In this document: piece after piece, positions 1 through 10,200 of the stretch
Position numbering within the stretch: the stretch's first letter is position 1
How the letters are laid out: each line of letters begins with the position of its first letter
NCBI RefSeq assembly: GCF_025602895.1
Contig: NW_026516354.1
Coordinates: forward strand, 30,762-94,761
From: Polychytrium aggregatum
Taxonomy: Eukaryota > Chytridiomycota > Chytridiomycetes > Polychytriales
DNA: 64,000 nt
Direction: 5' to 3'
Notes under the pieces: model-generated
What the model was told of the DNA's origin: nothing
What the model saw: only the letters and a program-made list of their open reading frames with translations
Databases searched by the model: none
Program-made: the position numbers and the translations under genes

Positions 1-803
1 CAGCATCGTCGCCATCATCGAGTAGCGAGAAGTCGGCAGCAGCGGCAGCGGCCTTGCCCTTCTTTTGGTTCTTCTTGTTCTTCTTTGCGGGAGCAATGTC
101 CTCTTCCGGCTCCTCCTCGATGTTCATGGCATCAAGCTTGGCCAGAATCTCGGCAGCATCTTCGTCGCTGTCGATGGCGCGGTTCTTCTTGGGCTTCTTG
201 CCGCCCTTCTTCCTGCTTGCAGACGAGGCCAAGGCAGCCATCAGACCACCAAGGTCGTTTCCTTCCTCATCGGCATTGAACTTGACGCTATCATCGGCTG
301 CGGGCTCTTCAGCGGGCTGCTCGGCGGGCAGAGGCTGTGGGGCCTCATCAAAGGCAATTTCGATATCCGAATCGTCGTTTCGGCGACTGTTCAGTTTGAT
401 ACATCCCCACCACGATGTACCAGAAATATGTCCATATGTCCGGCGGGTTGTCGAGGTGCGTGATCCCGAGGGTCGATTGGGGTGTGCAGCCAAGAGATAT
501 CCGCAGTGGCGCCGCCGCGATCGGCAAATCAGTATACATGATGTAAGATGGAGGTAGATTGATTAGGCGAGGTGCTAGGCTGCACGCCGGGAGATGAGCA
601 TCGCCTCTGGGCCTTACGATGGCGCTGGCAAAGTGCATTTCCAAGCCAGGTCCGGCTCGCATGGTCACAGGCCCAGCCCCGACATCGATGGCGAGCCGGC
701 ATTGCTCCCCTGGTGCACAGAACAGCGGGCCTGGATTGCGGTGTCTTGGGACGAGTACTGACCCTTTGTTTCCTCCCTTTGCGTTCTTCTTTTTCGGCGG
801 CAT
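1..803 (-). CDS. Lysine/acid-rich protein N-terminus, possibly translation initiation factor eIF5B (partial)
   Basis: This is the 5' part of a gene that runs off the left edge of the window. Exon 1 (803-763) encodes MPPKKKNAKGGNKG. A GTCAGT donor and an acceptor at 387 join it in frame to exon 2 (386-1), about 142 residues in all. The visible protein alternates acidic stretches with basic runs such as RKKGGKKPKKNR and KKNKKNQKKGK, and ends near DFSLLDDGDD. This charged, low-complexity style matches the poorly conserved N-terminal region of eIF5B/Fun12, the GTPase that joins ribosomal subunits, but the G domain would lie outside the window. Other K/E-rich nucleolar or translation proteins remain possible. 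The donor is weak, but it is the one that keeps the frame. Confidence in a real gene is fairly high; confidence in the name is low. Confidence 0.5.
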
Positions 804-1589
804 GATGGCGGCAGATATGGATCCGACAGGACTGTCCTGGAATCGGCAAGGGACGATGGTCAGATACGACTCGAGCAAGAGGTGCCCGACGAACAGCAGA
901 GCAATTTAAGGACCGTGCTGCAGAGCGGCAAGTGGGACAGTCGATGTGGCAGTCTCGGCCAGCAATGAGACTCGGTCCGAGGCAGCACAGCGACGCAATC
1001 TCAGGCGGGACAGCGGATCGCCGCAGGCCCGCATATCCGACACCCCAGGCCCGACATGCATCGTAGCAGCGGTGGCAGATGCATGCGCCACATCATTGCA
1101 GCAGCCTCCACCACGACGAGGGAACAGCCGCGCAGGATGGTGACAGGCAAACAGACTCACTTTTCTCGATGGAGCAGACGAGGGTGTCGCAGGATCGCTG
1201 GATCGCTGGATCGATGGATCGATGGTGGGTGTGGGAGAAACGGCCAGCCGGACGCCGCCCCCAAGACAAAGAGGGCCGAAAAAAAAGAGCAGCCAGGCTC
1301 GATCCAGGCTCGACCCAGCGACAGCCACACACACACACACCTCCGCCCCCGACCTGCTGCGCACACACATGTTTTTCTGCGCGCAGCACGCGACCGCCGC
1401 CGCCGCTGATTCGCCGGAGCGGCCTCCGCTGCCCGAATCGTCGCCCGATGCAGCACCGGCCACCCCCCAAGAAGCACTGCTTGCAAATCGCAATTCGCAA
1501 ACTGCAGTTCGCAATTCGCAGCGCCGGACGATATAAACCGCACTCTGGCCGTCTCCTGCCGCTCTCCCCAGCCATCTCTTCCCTGCAGC
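804..1589. other. Divergent intergenic region between the K/E-rich gene and pdxT
   Basis: No gene is supported here, although the GC-rich sequence leaves long shadow reading frames open on both strands. It holds a short CA run (about 1329-1341), a GATCGATGG-type repetition near 1195-1225, and two copies of a GCAATTCGCA word (about 1489-1520). A TATA-like box lies close to the pdxT start. Confidence 0.6.
1532..1537 (+). promoter_or_regulatory. TATA-like box upstream of pdxT
   Basis: TATAAA lies 53 bases upstream of the pdxT start codon, directly after the paired GCAATTCGCA words. Position and sequence suit a core promoter element; this is inferred from sequence only. Confidence 0.45.
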
Positions 1590-2568
1590 ATGTCCCAGGA
1601 TAAGAAAATCAAGATTGGTGTCCTCGGTATGCCCTGGACAGATGCGCTGCCCTCTCCCGACAACACCGACTTGCCATCGCCATCGCCATCGCCATTGCCG
1701 ACCTGGGCCCTCTGACCGTCCCGCTGCTCTCTGTCCTGCTCTCTGTCCTGCTCCGCCTCGATTCCAGCTCTTCAGGGTGCCTTTGTCGAGCACATCCACG
1801 TCCTCAAGCGGCTGCCCCAGGTCTCGGACGCCGTCCCTATCCGAACCCCGGAGGAATTCCAGGGTTCGCAGATCGATGCCCTTGTCATTCCCGGCGGCGA
1901 GTCGACCTCCATTGCGCTGGTTGCCGAGCGGTCTGGACTGCTGGATCACCTCCGAAACTGGGTCAAATCCGGCAAGCCAACATGGGTAAGTCGCCGGGGC
2001 GAGATCACTGACACACCAGCGCCAGCGATCGATGTGGGCCCTCGGAGCCAAGACCCGGAGAATGAATCGCATGGCGCACAGGCTGCTCACTATCGCTTAC
2101 GACCATTGCATCGTATCGACACTCTCTTCATTCGCCACTTCGCCCCCTCCCAACTTCCAACATCCAACGCCCGAATGACTCGTGTTGCAGGGCACCTGCG
2201 CTGGCATGATCCTGCTCTCCAACCACGCCACCCATACCAAGCTCGGCGGCCAGAAGCTGATCGGCGGCCTCGATGTCGTCGTCCAGCGCAATGCCTTTGG
2301 CGCCCAGGTCGATTCGTTCAGCGCACCTTTGACCATCGACGGTGTCGCTGGCGAGCCCTTTCCGGCAGTGTTTATCCGGGCCCCGATCATCGAAAGCGTG
2401 GGCTCGGACGTCGAGGTCATTGCTCGCCTCGATGCCAGCCGTGATGAGCGCATTGTTGCTGTCAAGCAAGGCCATCTGCTCGCTACCGCATTCCATCCCG
2501 AACTCACCAGCGACGACCGCTTCCATCGTCTCTTTGTCGAGCACGCTCTGGCACACCTGTCGTCTTGA
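1590..2568 (+). CDS. pdxT: Pyridoxal 5'-phosphate synthase glutaminase subunit (PdxT/Sno)
   Basis: Class I glutaminase that supplies ammonia to the PdxS/Snz synthase in the DXP-independent route to vitamin B6 in the cytosol. Three exons (1590-1626, 1768-1985, 2191-2568) give 210 residues, close to the usual size of about 190-220. Visible motifs: GVLALQGAF near the N-terminus, the PGGEST oxyanion strand, the nucleophile elbow GTCAGM with Cys88, and the catalytic pair His187/Glu189 in AFHPEL. Both introns have good signals (GTATGC/TTCCAG and GTAAGT/TTGCAG), and the second falls just before the catalytic GTCAGM. The usual partner pdxS is not next door; in several fungi SNO and SNZ are paired. 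Identification is secure. Confidence 0.96.
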
Positions 2569-3248
2569 GACCGGCTCCCACAATACACTCAAGCCCTATG
2601 CACCATGACCACTCACTCACACCCATGGCTCCAAGTCCAAGCTCCGCCCAACCAAATCACGACGTCGTCAGTGACAACGGAGCACTGTCGATGATGGTCG
2701 TCCCACGGCTCGGGCGGTGATTCCATCTTGTTTTCACTCTGGACGGCAATATCTACAAATACATAACGATGAGAAAACGAAGTGATGCTGGCGGGCGGAA
2801 GGTACAGCGTGTTGGAAGAAAAGCAATGGAACATATCGTCTGTCTCGGACAAAAGCATGCCGCAGTTGGATCGTATCGTGCACTCGGCCGAGATCCACCA
2901 AATGGGTAAGATCGCTTCCTCGGGCGCTCGTCCCATGGAGCCCGTCCAAGACCGTGGCATCTCCGCGGTCGATATCTCATCGGCCGAGTCCATCACAATC
3001 GTGCGAGCGCCAATCGATGTCATCCAGCCTGGAGATCGATCAACATCAACATCAACATCATTCAGCCAGGAGATCAACCAGCATTCACGTATGTACTGTA
3101 TCCCATTTCAATTTTGGGTGGAATGCAAGGCGCGCGAAAGCGCTCCTGACGCTGGTATGGCCAGTAACACTTGTACGAACAAACGAGTGGTCATAGAAGT
3201 GCTGCTGAAGGATTCGAGGTTTGACTCGAGCACGCAATCGCGACGCTG
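2569..3248. other. Convergent intergenic region between pdxT and the CCDC90-like gene
   Basis: Both flanking genes end here, so their 3' untranslated regions must lie within it. It contains a short ATCAAC microsatellite (about 3039-3060). A 162-codon reading frame on the plus strand (2782-3270) shows no recognisable domain and overlaps the end of the opposite gene, so I do not call it. Confidence 0.55.
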
Positions 3249-4526
3249 CTACTTGACGAAGCGCAGATAACCTGCGGTGTGGAGCAGTGAATGTCAGTGG
3301 AGCTGGCGTCGCTTTACCCAACGAGGAGGGGGGCAATCGCACGGACTCGCTGATCCTGCGGTCGGTCCAATCAGCACGACTGTGCATATGAGCGAGGATA
3401 CTTACTGAAGAAGAGGGCTCCGCCGGCACAAAACAGAGCTGCAGCCAACAGGACAAAGTTTGCGTCGTTAGCAGCCGCGATGCACAGCTGGACTTTGGCC
3501 AGTTGAGCAGAGTGCTTCCCCCTCCCCGATGGAAAGCGATCGCAGGATCGGCATGGCCCCCGTGTCCACAAGGCACTCTCTCCAGGTAGCGACAACGTAC
3601 GAAAGAGGGTCTTGAACAGGTCCCACTGGATTGTCTCCATCTGGCCCTTCATCTGAGACACCTCCGAGTCGATCTTGGTGTCGGCCTCCTTGATCTTAAG
3701 CTCCTGATTGCTCTGTTCGTCGCGAATTCGGCCCTTTTCAAGCGAAAGCTCCAGCCGAACGCTGGACTGCAGCTGGCGATACTCCTCTGATATTTTCTGG
3801 CGCAGCTTCTCCAGCTCAGCTTGCAGCCGAAGCGTGTCGGATTTGATCAAGGCAAAGTCGTTCTTTTCGAGAAGCGACATCTCGTTGCGGACGTGGGCAA
3901 AGTCGACCTTGTTCATGTAGGCCACCTTTGCGCATTGGATGATTGTATGAGTAAAAATGCGGGGGAGGGATGTTGCAGAGTCGTCACGGTGGCATTAACA
4001 CTTTTGCAGCAAGCGTCGTGTTGGGCAGGGCCGTCATATCGGCTGCTGGACTGGAATATCGCTGGCGGAACACACCTTTTCAAACTCGCTCGTTTGCACT
4101 GAGGTCTCCGAGATGCTCTTGATGCTGCTTCGATCGCGCGGAACGCACGGGATTCACGGAGCAGAAGCAGAAGCAGAAGCAGAATCGAGAGCGAGGCGGG
4201 AGTCAACATCCGCCTGGGACGCCGGAAGGCTGGCCGTTGGGTGTATGTCGATATCCAAGAGCCCCGCGGTGCCGAGTGCGAGAGCCGCTCAGAGGACGGG
4301 GCGACACGGCAGCCAAGACCCACCTTTCTTCCAGCACCTGCGAGAGCGAGTCCATGAGGGCCTCTGACTGCTCGCGCTGAAACCCTTCGGCCTCGAGCCT
4401 CTGCACGAACTTGTACGTGTCGAAGCTGTGTACCAAAGTCTGGTTCAGGCGCACCGGGACGAGGGCTGCTGGGATTTGGCGGCGCAGATGGGCGCTCAGT
4501 GTCGCCGATCTGAGGGAAGGAAGCAT
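3249..4526 (-). CDS. CCDC90/MCUR1 family mitochondrial coiled-coil protein (DUF1640)
   Basis: Five exons (4526-4324, 4124-4076, 3925-3601, 3438-3406, 3271-3249) sum to 633 nt, 210 residues. The N-terminus is basic and Ser/Leu-rich without early acidic residues, as expected for a mitochondrial presequence. It is followed by the family signature FDTYKFVQRLEAEGFQREQ, a long coiled coil (including NEMSLLEKNDFALIKSD and LELSLEKGRIRDEQ), and a C-terminal hydrophobic segment (LFCAGGALFF) ending in basic YLRFVK. This order is typical of CCDC90B/MCUR1 and yeast Fmp32, inner-membrane proteins linked to cytochrome oxidase assembly or calcium-uniporter regulation. Which of these roles applies cannot be told from sequence. 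The last two exons are tiny (33 and 23 nt) and are supported by CTAAC-type branch points and frame closure. Confidence 0.9.
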
Positions 4527-4817
4527 GGCAGCAGCGGATGCAAGCGCAAGTGAGAATGCCAGTGCAAGTGCAAGTGCAAGTGCAAGTGAGAATGCGGGCG
4601 AGAGGCTGGTGTTGCCGTTGCAGACAAGCCAGGCAGGTGCGCAGCAGTGTGGCTGTGGCGATGCATGTGGCGGCGGAGTGATTGTTTGGCTTTGCCAAAG
4701 CTGCTTTGGAGCCCGAGGCATACAAAAGGAATCCACCACCAGCGACACCCATCCGCCGCATTCACCAGCACTCATCAGCACCGCATCTCCTCTTTGCCTC
4801 GCTCCGCTGCGTCCGAC

Positions 4818-6617
4818 ATGTCTGCTCCTGCCGTGCCCTGCAAGTACGGCGCCAGCTGCTACCGACAAAAGAACCCTGCCCACTCGCAGCAGTACAGCCA
4901 TCCGTCCCATGCAGCCCCTGTCTCGACCCCGCCGTTGCCGCAAGCCCAAGATTCGGCTCCCTCGGCCGCTCCGTCGGCTTCTCTGTCAGCGGCGACTGCT
5001 GTGACTACTGCGACCGCTGCGACTGCTGCGACCCCCAAGCCCCCGGCTGCACTTGTCCCTGACAGTACGCTTGTCGATGACAACGACCCTGACACCGATA
5101 AGGATTCCAGCGACGCCGAGGACGGCTCTCCCGATGTCAACCGCCCGTCGACACAAACCTCGATCAACGACGACCCCGACACAGGCGGGGCTGCTGCTGC
5201 CTCGGTCAATTCCACCGCCTCCCACGCCCCGGATACTGGCGCTGCACCTGTGTCCGCTGGTGCTCCGGCACTGCCGCCGTGCATATACGGCACAACTTGC
5301 TATCGGCAATCCAACCCTCGCCACACGGCACAGTACTCGCACTCGGCTGGACCAACTCCACCTGTGGCTCCGCTGAAGCACAAGCAACTTTCATCGACCT
5401 CCAAGTCTGGCTCAAGCGCCAGCAGCGACGACAACGACGACAACAAGGGCACCAGGAGGAGCAGCAGGAAACGGCCTGCAAACGACACCGATAACGACGA
5501 CGACGACGACGATAAAGACGAGGACGCCGACGCCGACGCCGACGATGATGACGAGGCTCAGATTATCGTCACAACCAAAAAGTCCAAGAAGCCCCGGATC
5601 GTCCAGCTCGGCTCCTTCGACGACATCTTTGACCCGGCAACTTCAACTGCCAGCTCGTCCTCAACACGCAGCTCCCACCTCATCAACCCATCCATGTCTG
5701 CAGCGATCGTCGGCGAGAAGAGTGTCCCCGGCTTTCTCCTTGCCAAGAGCTGGAATCCTGAAAGCGACGACCCCAAGGACTGGTTTATCTCGGAGAAGCT
5801 TGATGGTGTCCGGGCCATGTGGAACCCCGTGAAGAAATCCTTCTACACACGACTCGGCAACCCGCTCTCGGCCCCGCGCTGGTTCACCAAGGATCTGCCC
5901 AACTTTTTCCTGGACGGCGAGCTGTTCTCGGGCCGCAGCCAGTTTGCCCAAACGGTCTCCATTGTGCGGTCCCAGGACTCGCCGCACTGGGATAAGATTG
6001 TGTACCATTGCTTCGATGCCCCCAACCTCAGCGACAAGGTCTTTGAAGATCGCCTCGCCGAGGCCCAGAAGTACTTTGCCGCCAAGCCCGTTTCCCATGT
6101 CAAGATTGTCCGCCATGAGCCGTGCAAGTCTGTGCAGCAGCTCAAGGACATGCTGGACCAGGTGCTCGACCGCGGCGGCGAGGGACTGATGCTCCGCCAG
6201 CCCCAGTCGATGTACGAGGGCCGCCGTTCGCCGACGCTGCTCAAAGTCAAGGCCTTTTACGAAGCCGAGGCCCGCGTCACTGGCCACCAGCGGGGCACCG
6301 GTCGCAACTCCTCCGTCATGGGTGCGCTGATGTGCGTGATGGCTTCGGGTGCGACTTTCAAGGTCGGCACGGGCTTTACGGACGCCCAGCGCCGAAACCC
6401 GCCCAAGATCGGCTCGATCATCACCTATCGGTTCCAGGAGCTGAGCAAGAGTGGAAACCCACGCTTTCCGTCGTATGTTGGTGTGCGCATTGACATGACC
6501 CAGCCTAAGGATGCCGTCATTCGGCTCACTCGCAAGGACCGTGCGAATGCCGCTGCCGACGACAAGGACAAGGACAAGGACAAGGACGATGAAGACGGCA
6601 AGGATGACAGCAGCTAG
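4818..6617 (+). CDS. ATP-dependent DNA ligase with two N-terminal PBZ zinc fingers
   Basis: Single exon, 599 residues. Two PAR-binding zinc fingers (C-x5-C-x7-H-x5-H) lie at residues 8-28 (CKYGASCYRQKNPAH...) and at about 155-175 (CIYGTTCYRQSNPRH...). A Ser/Pro/Ala-rich then strongly acidic linker with Asp runs leads to a compact ligase core. Its nucleotidyltransferase motifs are I EKLDGVRA with catalytic Lys327, III FFLDGELF, IV GGEGLMLR and V LLKVKAF. An OB-like domain follows (KVGTGFTDAQRRNPPKIG...) and a charged Lys/Asp tail. It lacks the large DNA-binding domain of LIG1/3/4 and any BRCT domain, so the core resembles minimal bacterial, viral or kinetoplastid ligases. PBZ fingers bind poly(ADP-ribose), so recruitment to PARP-marked breaks is the natural inference. 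The start fits because the first finger begins at residue 8. Confidence 0.92.
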   Translation: MSAPAVPCKYGASCYRQKNPAHSQQYSHPSHAAPVSTPPLPQAQDSAPSAAPSASLSAATAVTTATAATAATPKPPAALVPDSTLVDDNDPDTDKDSSDAEDGSPDVNRPSTQTSINDDPDTGGAAAASVNSTASHAPDTGAAPVSAGAPALPPCIYGTTCYRQSNPRHTAQYSHSAGPTPPVAPLKHKQLSSTSKSGSSASSDDNDDNKGTRRSSRKRPANDTDNDDDDDDKDEDADADADDDDEAQIIVTTKKSKKPRIVQLGSFDDIFDPATSTASSSSTRSSHLINPSMSAAIVGEKSVPGFLLAKSWNPESDDPKDWFISEKLDGVRAMWNPVKKSFYTRLGNPLSAPRWFTKDLPNFFLDGELFSGRSQFAQTVSIVRSQDSPHWDKIVYHCFDAPNLSDKVFEDRLAEAQKYFAAKPVSHVKIVRHEPCKSVQQLKDMLDQVLDRGGEGLMLRQPQSMYEGRRSPTLLKVKAFYEAEARVTGHQRGTGRNSSVMGALMCVMASGATFKVGTGFTDAQRRNPPKIGSIITYRFQELSKSGNPRFPSYVGVRIDMTQPKDAVIRLTRKDRANAAADDKDKDKDKDDEDGKDDSS

Positions 6618-6687
6618 AGAGCGCGCATGGCACATCGAGTGTGCGTCAATTGTCAGGGGTACAGGCCGTGCTGACTATGGCCAATCC

Positions 6688-6693
6688 AATAAA
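6688..6693 (+). terminator. Candidate polyadenylation signal of the PBZ-ligase gene
   Basis: A canonical AATAAA lies 71 bases after the ligase stop codon in otherwise GC-rich DNA. It is the only clear signal close downstream; the role is inferred from position. Confidence 0.45.
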
Positions 6694-7281
6694 AACGGGA
6701 CATTCCGGATTTTGGTCGTTGATCAAATATGTTACTGCCTCAGAACATCGTGTGCTGGCCATGACCACTCAGCGATGCCAGAGAGTGACTGTCCCGTTTC
6801 TCCATGAATTGACTGTATACCATGACGTCGACTGCCGCAGCCATCCCCAGCGATTCGCACGCCTGGGCGTCTGTTTGGGCGGCCAGCGACCCAGGTGTCG
6901 GTGGCACTCGAGCGAGGCGCCCGAGATGGACTCGCCACGCCGAGGCCGTCCTCGCGAGAGCGCACCCCTCGGCAACCAGGGCCTCTCGCCTGCATCAGGC
7001 GCTCTCCCACCCCATCTGCCAGACTCGCAGCCGGCTATTCCCAAGAAACGAGAGCGCCATCCACAAATTCGCATCCTTCCGTGTCCTGTTGCCCGGCTCC
7101 TCGGTAGCCCGACTGCGTTTCTCTCGGTAATGGCTGTTGTCTTGATCGCAGCTGGCCAGACCTTGCCCGTCCATCTTTGTGCTCATCCTCGTCTGTTGCT
7201 GCTGCTGCTGCTGCTGCTCCTGCAGGCCTCCAGCCCATCCTCACAGCCCGGGCCACACGGCCAGCTCAGAGACACCGCACC
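6694..7281. other. Intergenic region upstream of the BEACH gene
   Basis: No gene recognised. It contains a perfect GCT/CTG trinucleotide run (about 7196-7218) ending some 65 bases before the BEACH start codon, probably in the 5' untranslated region. Confidence 0.5.
7196..7218. repeat. CTG trinucleotide run
   Basis: About seven uninterrupted CTG units just upstream of the BEACH start codon, probably in the mRNA leader. Confidence 0.85.
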
Positions 7282-10200
7282 ATGAACTGGATCAAGAAAA
7301 ACGTCTCGTCGCTGCAGGTGCATCTGCGCCGTGCTTCAACCGACTCGCAAGCCATGGCCTCGAGCCCCCTCCCGACCGAAAACGAAAAGATTCGGCTCTG
7401 CTGCATGCTCCACGGTCAGGAGCCCGACCAGCAGCAGCCTCATGATCACTCCGCAGCCACCCGTAGCTCTGAGGGTCAAGAATCGTCTGAGCCGACCAAG
7501 CGACTGTGGACATCATGGGCCGCGTACAAAAAAATCGTCGACCAGGATGCTGAGAGCCACGACGCCGACGACAGTGTCATGCAACAGAGCTCCAAACATG
7601 CTCGCTCGGACGCTCTCTTCATCTTTATCGATGCCCTCGTTTCGCATCCGGCCACGGCATCCGTGGTACTGTATCGGTCTTGTCGTTGGATGCTCTGGCT
7701 CGGAGTGGCATCGTCCGCGTTTGGATGGGGCAGTGTCTTCAATGCCGCTTGCACTATTGGTGCTGCAGAAGCGGCCAGTCATCCGTCCTCGTGCGGCAGC
7801 AACAGCAGCAGCAGCCGACTTTGTCCACTAACGCACTGTCGTCCACGACCTTTCGGGGCTCTGTTTTTGGCACCCTTCCACCACAATGCCTCAATCAAAC
7901 TTGTAATGGCAACGCGGGATATGCAATTGTCGGGCATGCTGAACCATTCCCGAACTGCACCCGTCGTCTCAATGGCGCATCTGCTCGGGAATCACGGGCC
8001 CTGTGGCAATCTTCTCTCAACCTCAATCGCAACACCCAAATTGCATCCCTCTCATCCCGGCCATTGTGAACCGATATCTGCCTTGTCTCGCCGGATCCTC
8101 GGGACACCAGATCGACCCTGCCTCGGCCACTGATGTGCCAAATCCTTTCGATTCGCTGCAGTCTGTCGAGGACCTGCCTTCGATCATCCAGTCGCCACCA
8201 CCGACAGTAATCCAGCCTGTGCCGCTGGCATCAAGCCCCAAGCGGCCCCGCAAGCTCACCATCGAGACCAACACAGCAACCCTGGTTCCTCCAGAGATTC
8301 GCAAGAAACGCGTTTCCAAAGCCCCACCAGCTGTCCCCCCGCTTCCCCAGCCGCATGGCACCCTGATTGCTGTTCTGCAGGAGCTGGACATTCTCGTCGA
8401 AGCCTTCGATGAGCTCGTCAAGATGGGCAACCCGATGTGGCCATCCAAGCTGCCGCGCATCAAAGCGGTTGCGCGATGTCTGTCGTTGCTCAGCCGGCCC
8501 TTGGCATTCCAGGACTCCCTTTTGCGACATAACGGAATATCGTACATCGCCAGCTTAGCCGAGTCAATCATATTTCTTCTACTCTCTCGTATCAACCCGG
8601 CTGCACCCAACCATCAAAAACTCTGTCGAGTCGAGACCATCAAAGTTCCTCAGAACGGCGAAATCGTCCTGGCCAACATCAACCTCCTGCTCGAAGAAAT
8701 CGCGATGGATCTCTTTGCCACCATCCAGCGCTGTGTGGACTCGGAGCACCGGTGGCGCCGATACCTCGAGACAGCCAATATCTTCGAGTCGATCAAGGGT
8801 GTCTACAGAGGGTCCAAGCACGCGCTCGACTCGGCCTCGGCCACGAAGCTTGCGACAGTATGCTTCCGTGTCCTGAGCCCCGAGACCAGGGAGTGCTTCC
8901 GACAGAGACCTATCGGATATGCTCTGAGCATACACGCCCTCAACATCGTCGCCAGCATCATGGTTGGCCGCACGCGTTCGGGGAGGAAGATATTCATGGA
9001 TCAGGATGGCTGTCAGAAGGTATTGGGGCTCATCGGCTGGCCAAGCTTTATCCTGCCCATGCTTTTGCCCAATCCAAGCGCCGGGCCGTCACCATCGTCA
9101 CCATCGTCACCACCGTCACCACCGTCACCACTGTCGCCCCCCTCCACCCCGGCCACGCCTCGGCCACACGCTGGCGCCAGTACACCGCCTGTCATTGATT
9201 CGCAGGTCCTTCGATCGGAATTCAAGCTGCAGCTTCTCGCTCTCTATGTTTATAACTGCTGGATCCACTTGTCTGGATACACACTGGAAGAGATCCATCT
9301 CGACGATCGCTACCTGACCGTCATTTCGCAGCTGTTCCAGTGGACCAGCCTTGTTGCCCATGGCGTTGCCGCGCTCCCGGCCTTTGCCTCCGATGAAACA
9401 TCCTACGACTGGTTTGCCCAACCCCCTGTCCGTCCGCTTCAGACGGCGCTGCCGTCCTCACAGACCTGGCCCGAAGCCCACAAGCACACCTTCACCAGCC
9501 TGGAGGAGGCCTACTTGAAAGAAGCGGCTGCCATGCCAGTGGAGCCTCCTGCGCGTCCGCTGTGGGAGCAGGCCCCGCCTCACATCCACCGAGATCTGCC
9601 GCAGATTCAATCGATCGAAGTCGATCTGCTCTTCCACACCGTCTATTCTTTCTGTGTCTGCGATAACGAGCCTATTGTCCTGTCCGTTGCCAGTCCCATC
9701 GGCCCAACGGCCAGTGACTCGGAAGGCAAGGTCACCAAACGCTATCCGGCCATCGAGGTCTTCTTTGCAGCCTTTGCAGCGTGCTTCTCGAATGCTTCCA
9801 CGACATTCGGCCTCCCAGCACAAAGTCAACTCGAGCAGCTGCGTTTGGTGTCCCTGAGCATGCAATCCCTTGGCTCCTTGAAGGTCGTGCCCCGCATCCA
9901 GATCAAGTTCATTGAGTTCGTCGCCAAGCTGATGTCGTCCGAGCAGCGCAGCGACGACGTGGATGAGACCCTTCAGAGCATCACGACCCGTCGCCAGGTC
10001 TGCCTCAACGTCATCGAGTCAAACCGCCTCTGGGACTCGCTCTTCTCGGCGCTGTTTTATCGATGGCAGCCGCCGGCATCCGCAGATGGTAGCATCAAGG
10101 GCGAGGATATCTTTAGCCGCGAGCTGCGCTACCTCGTCACCAAGATTGTCCTCTTTGCTGCCACGATCCCGGGCATCCCCAACGTCAACCTGTGCAGGGT

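Noticed and set aside
906-2090. 394-codon minus-strand frame opposite pdxT
   Set aside because: It is antisense to two pdxT exons and their introns, has no domain, and its composition is typical of shadow frames.
2782-3270. 162-codon plus-strand frame between pdxT and the CCDC90-like gene
   Set aside because: No recognisable motif, and it overlaps the terminal exon of the opposite gene; likely 3' untranslated sequence.
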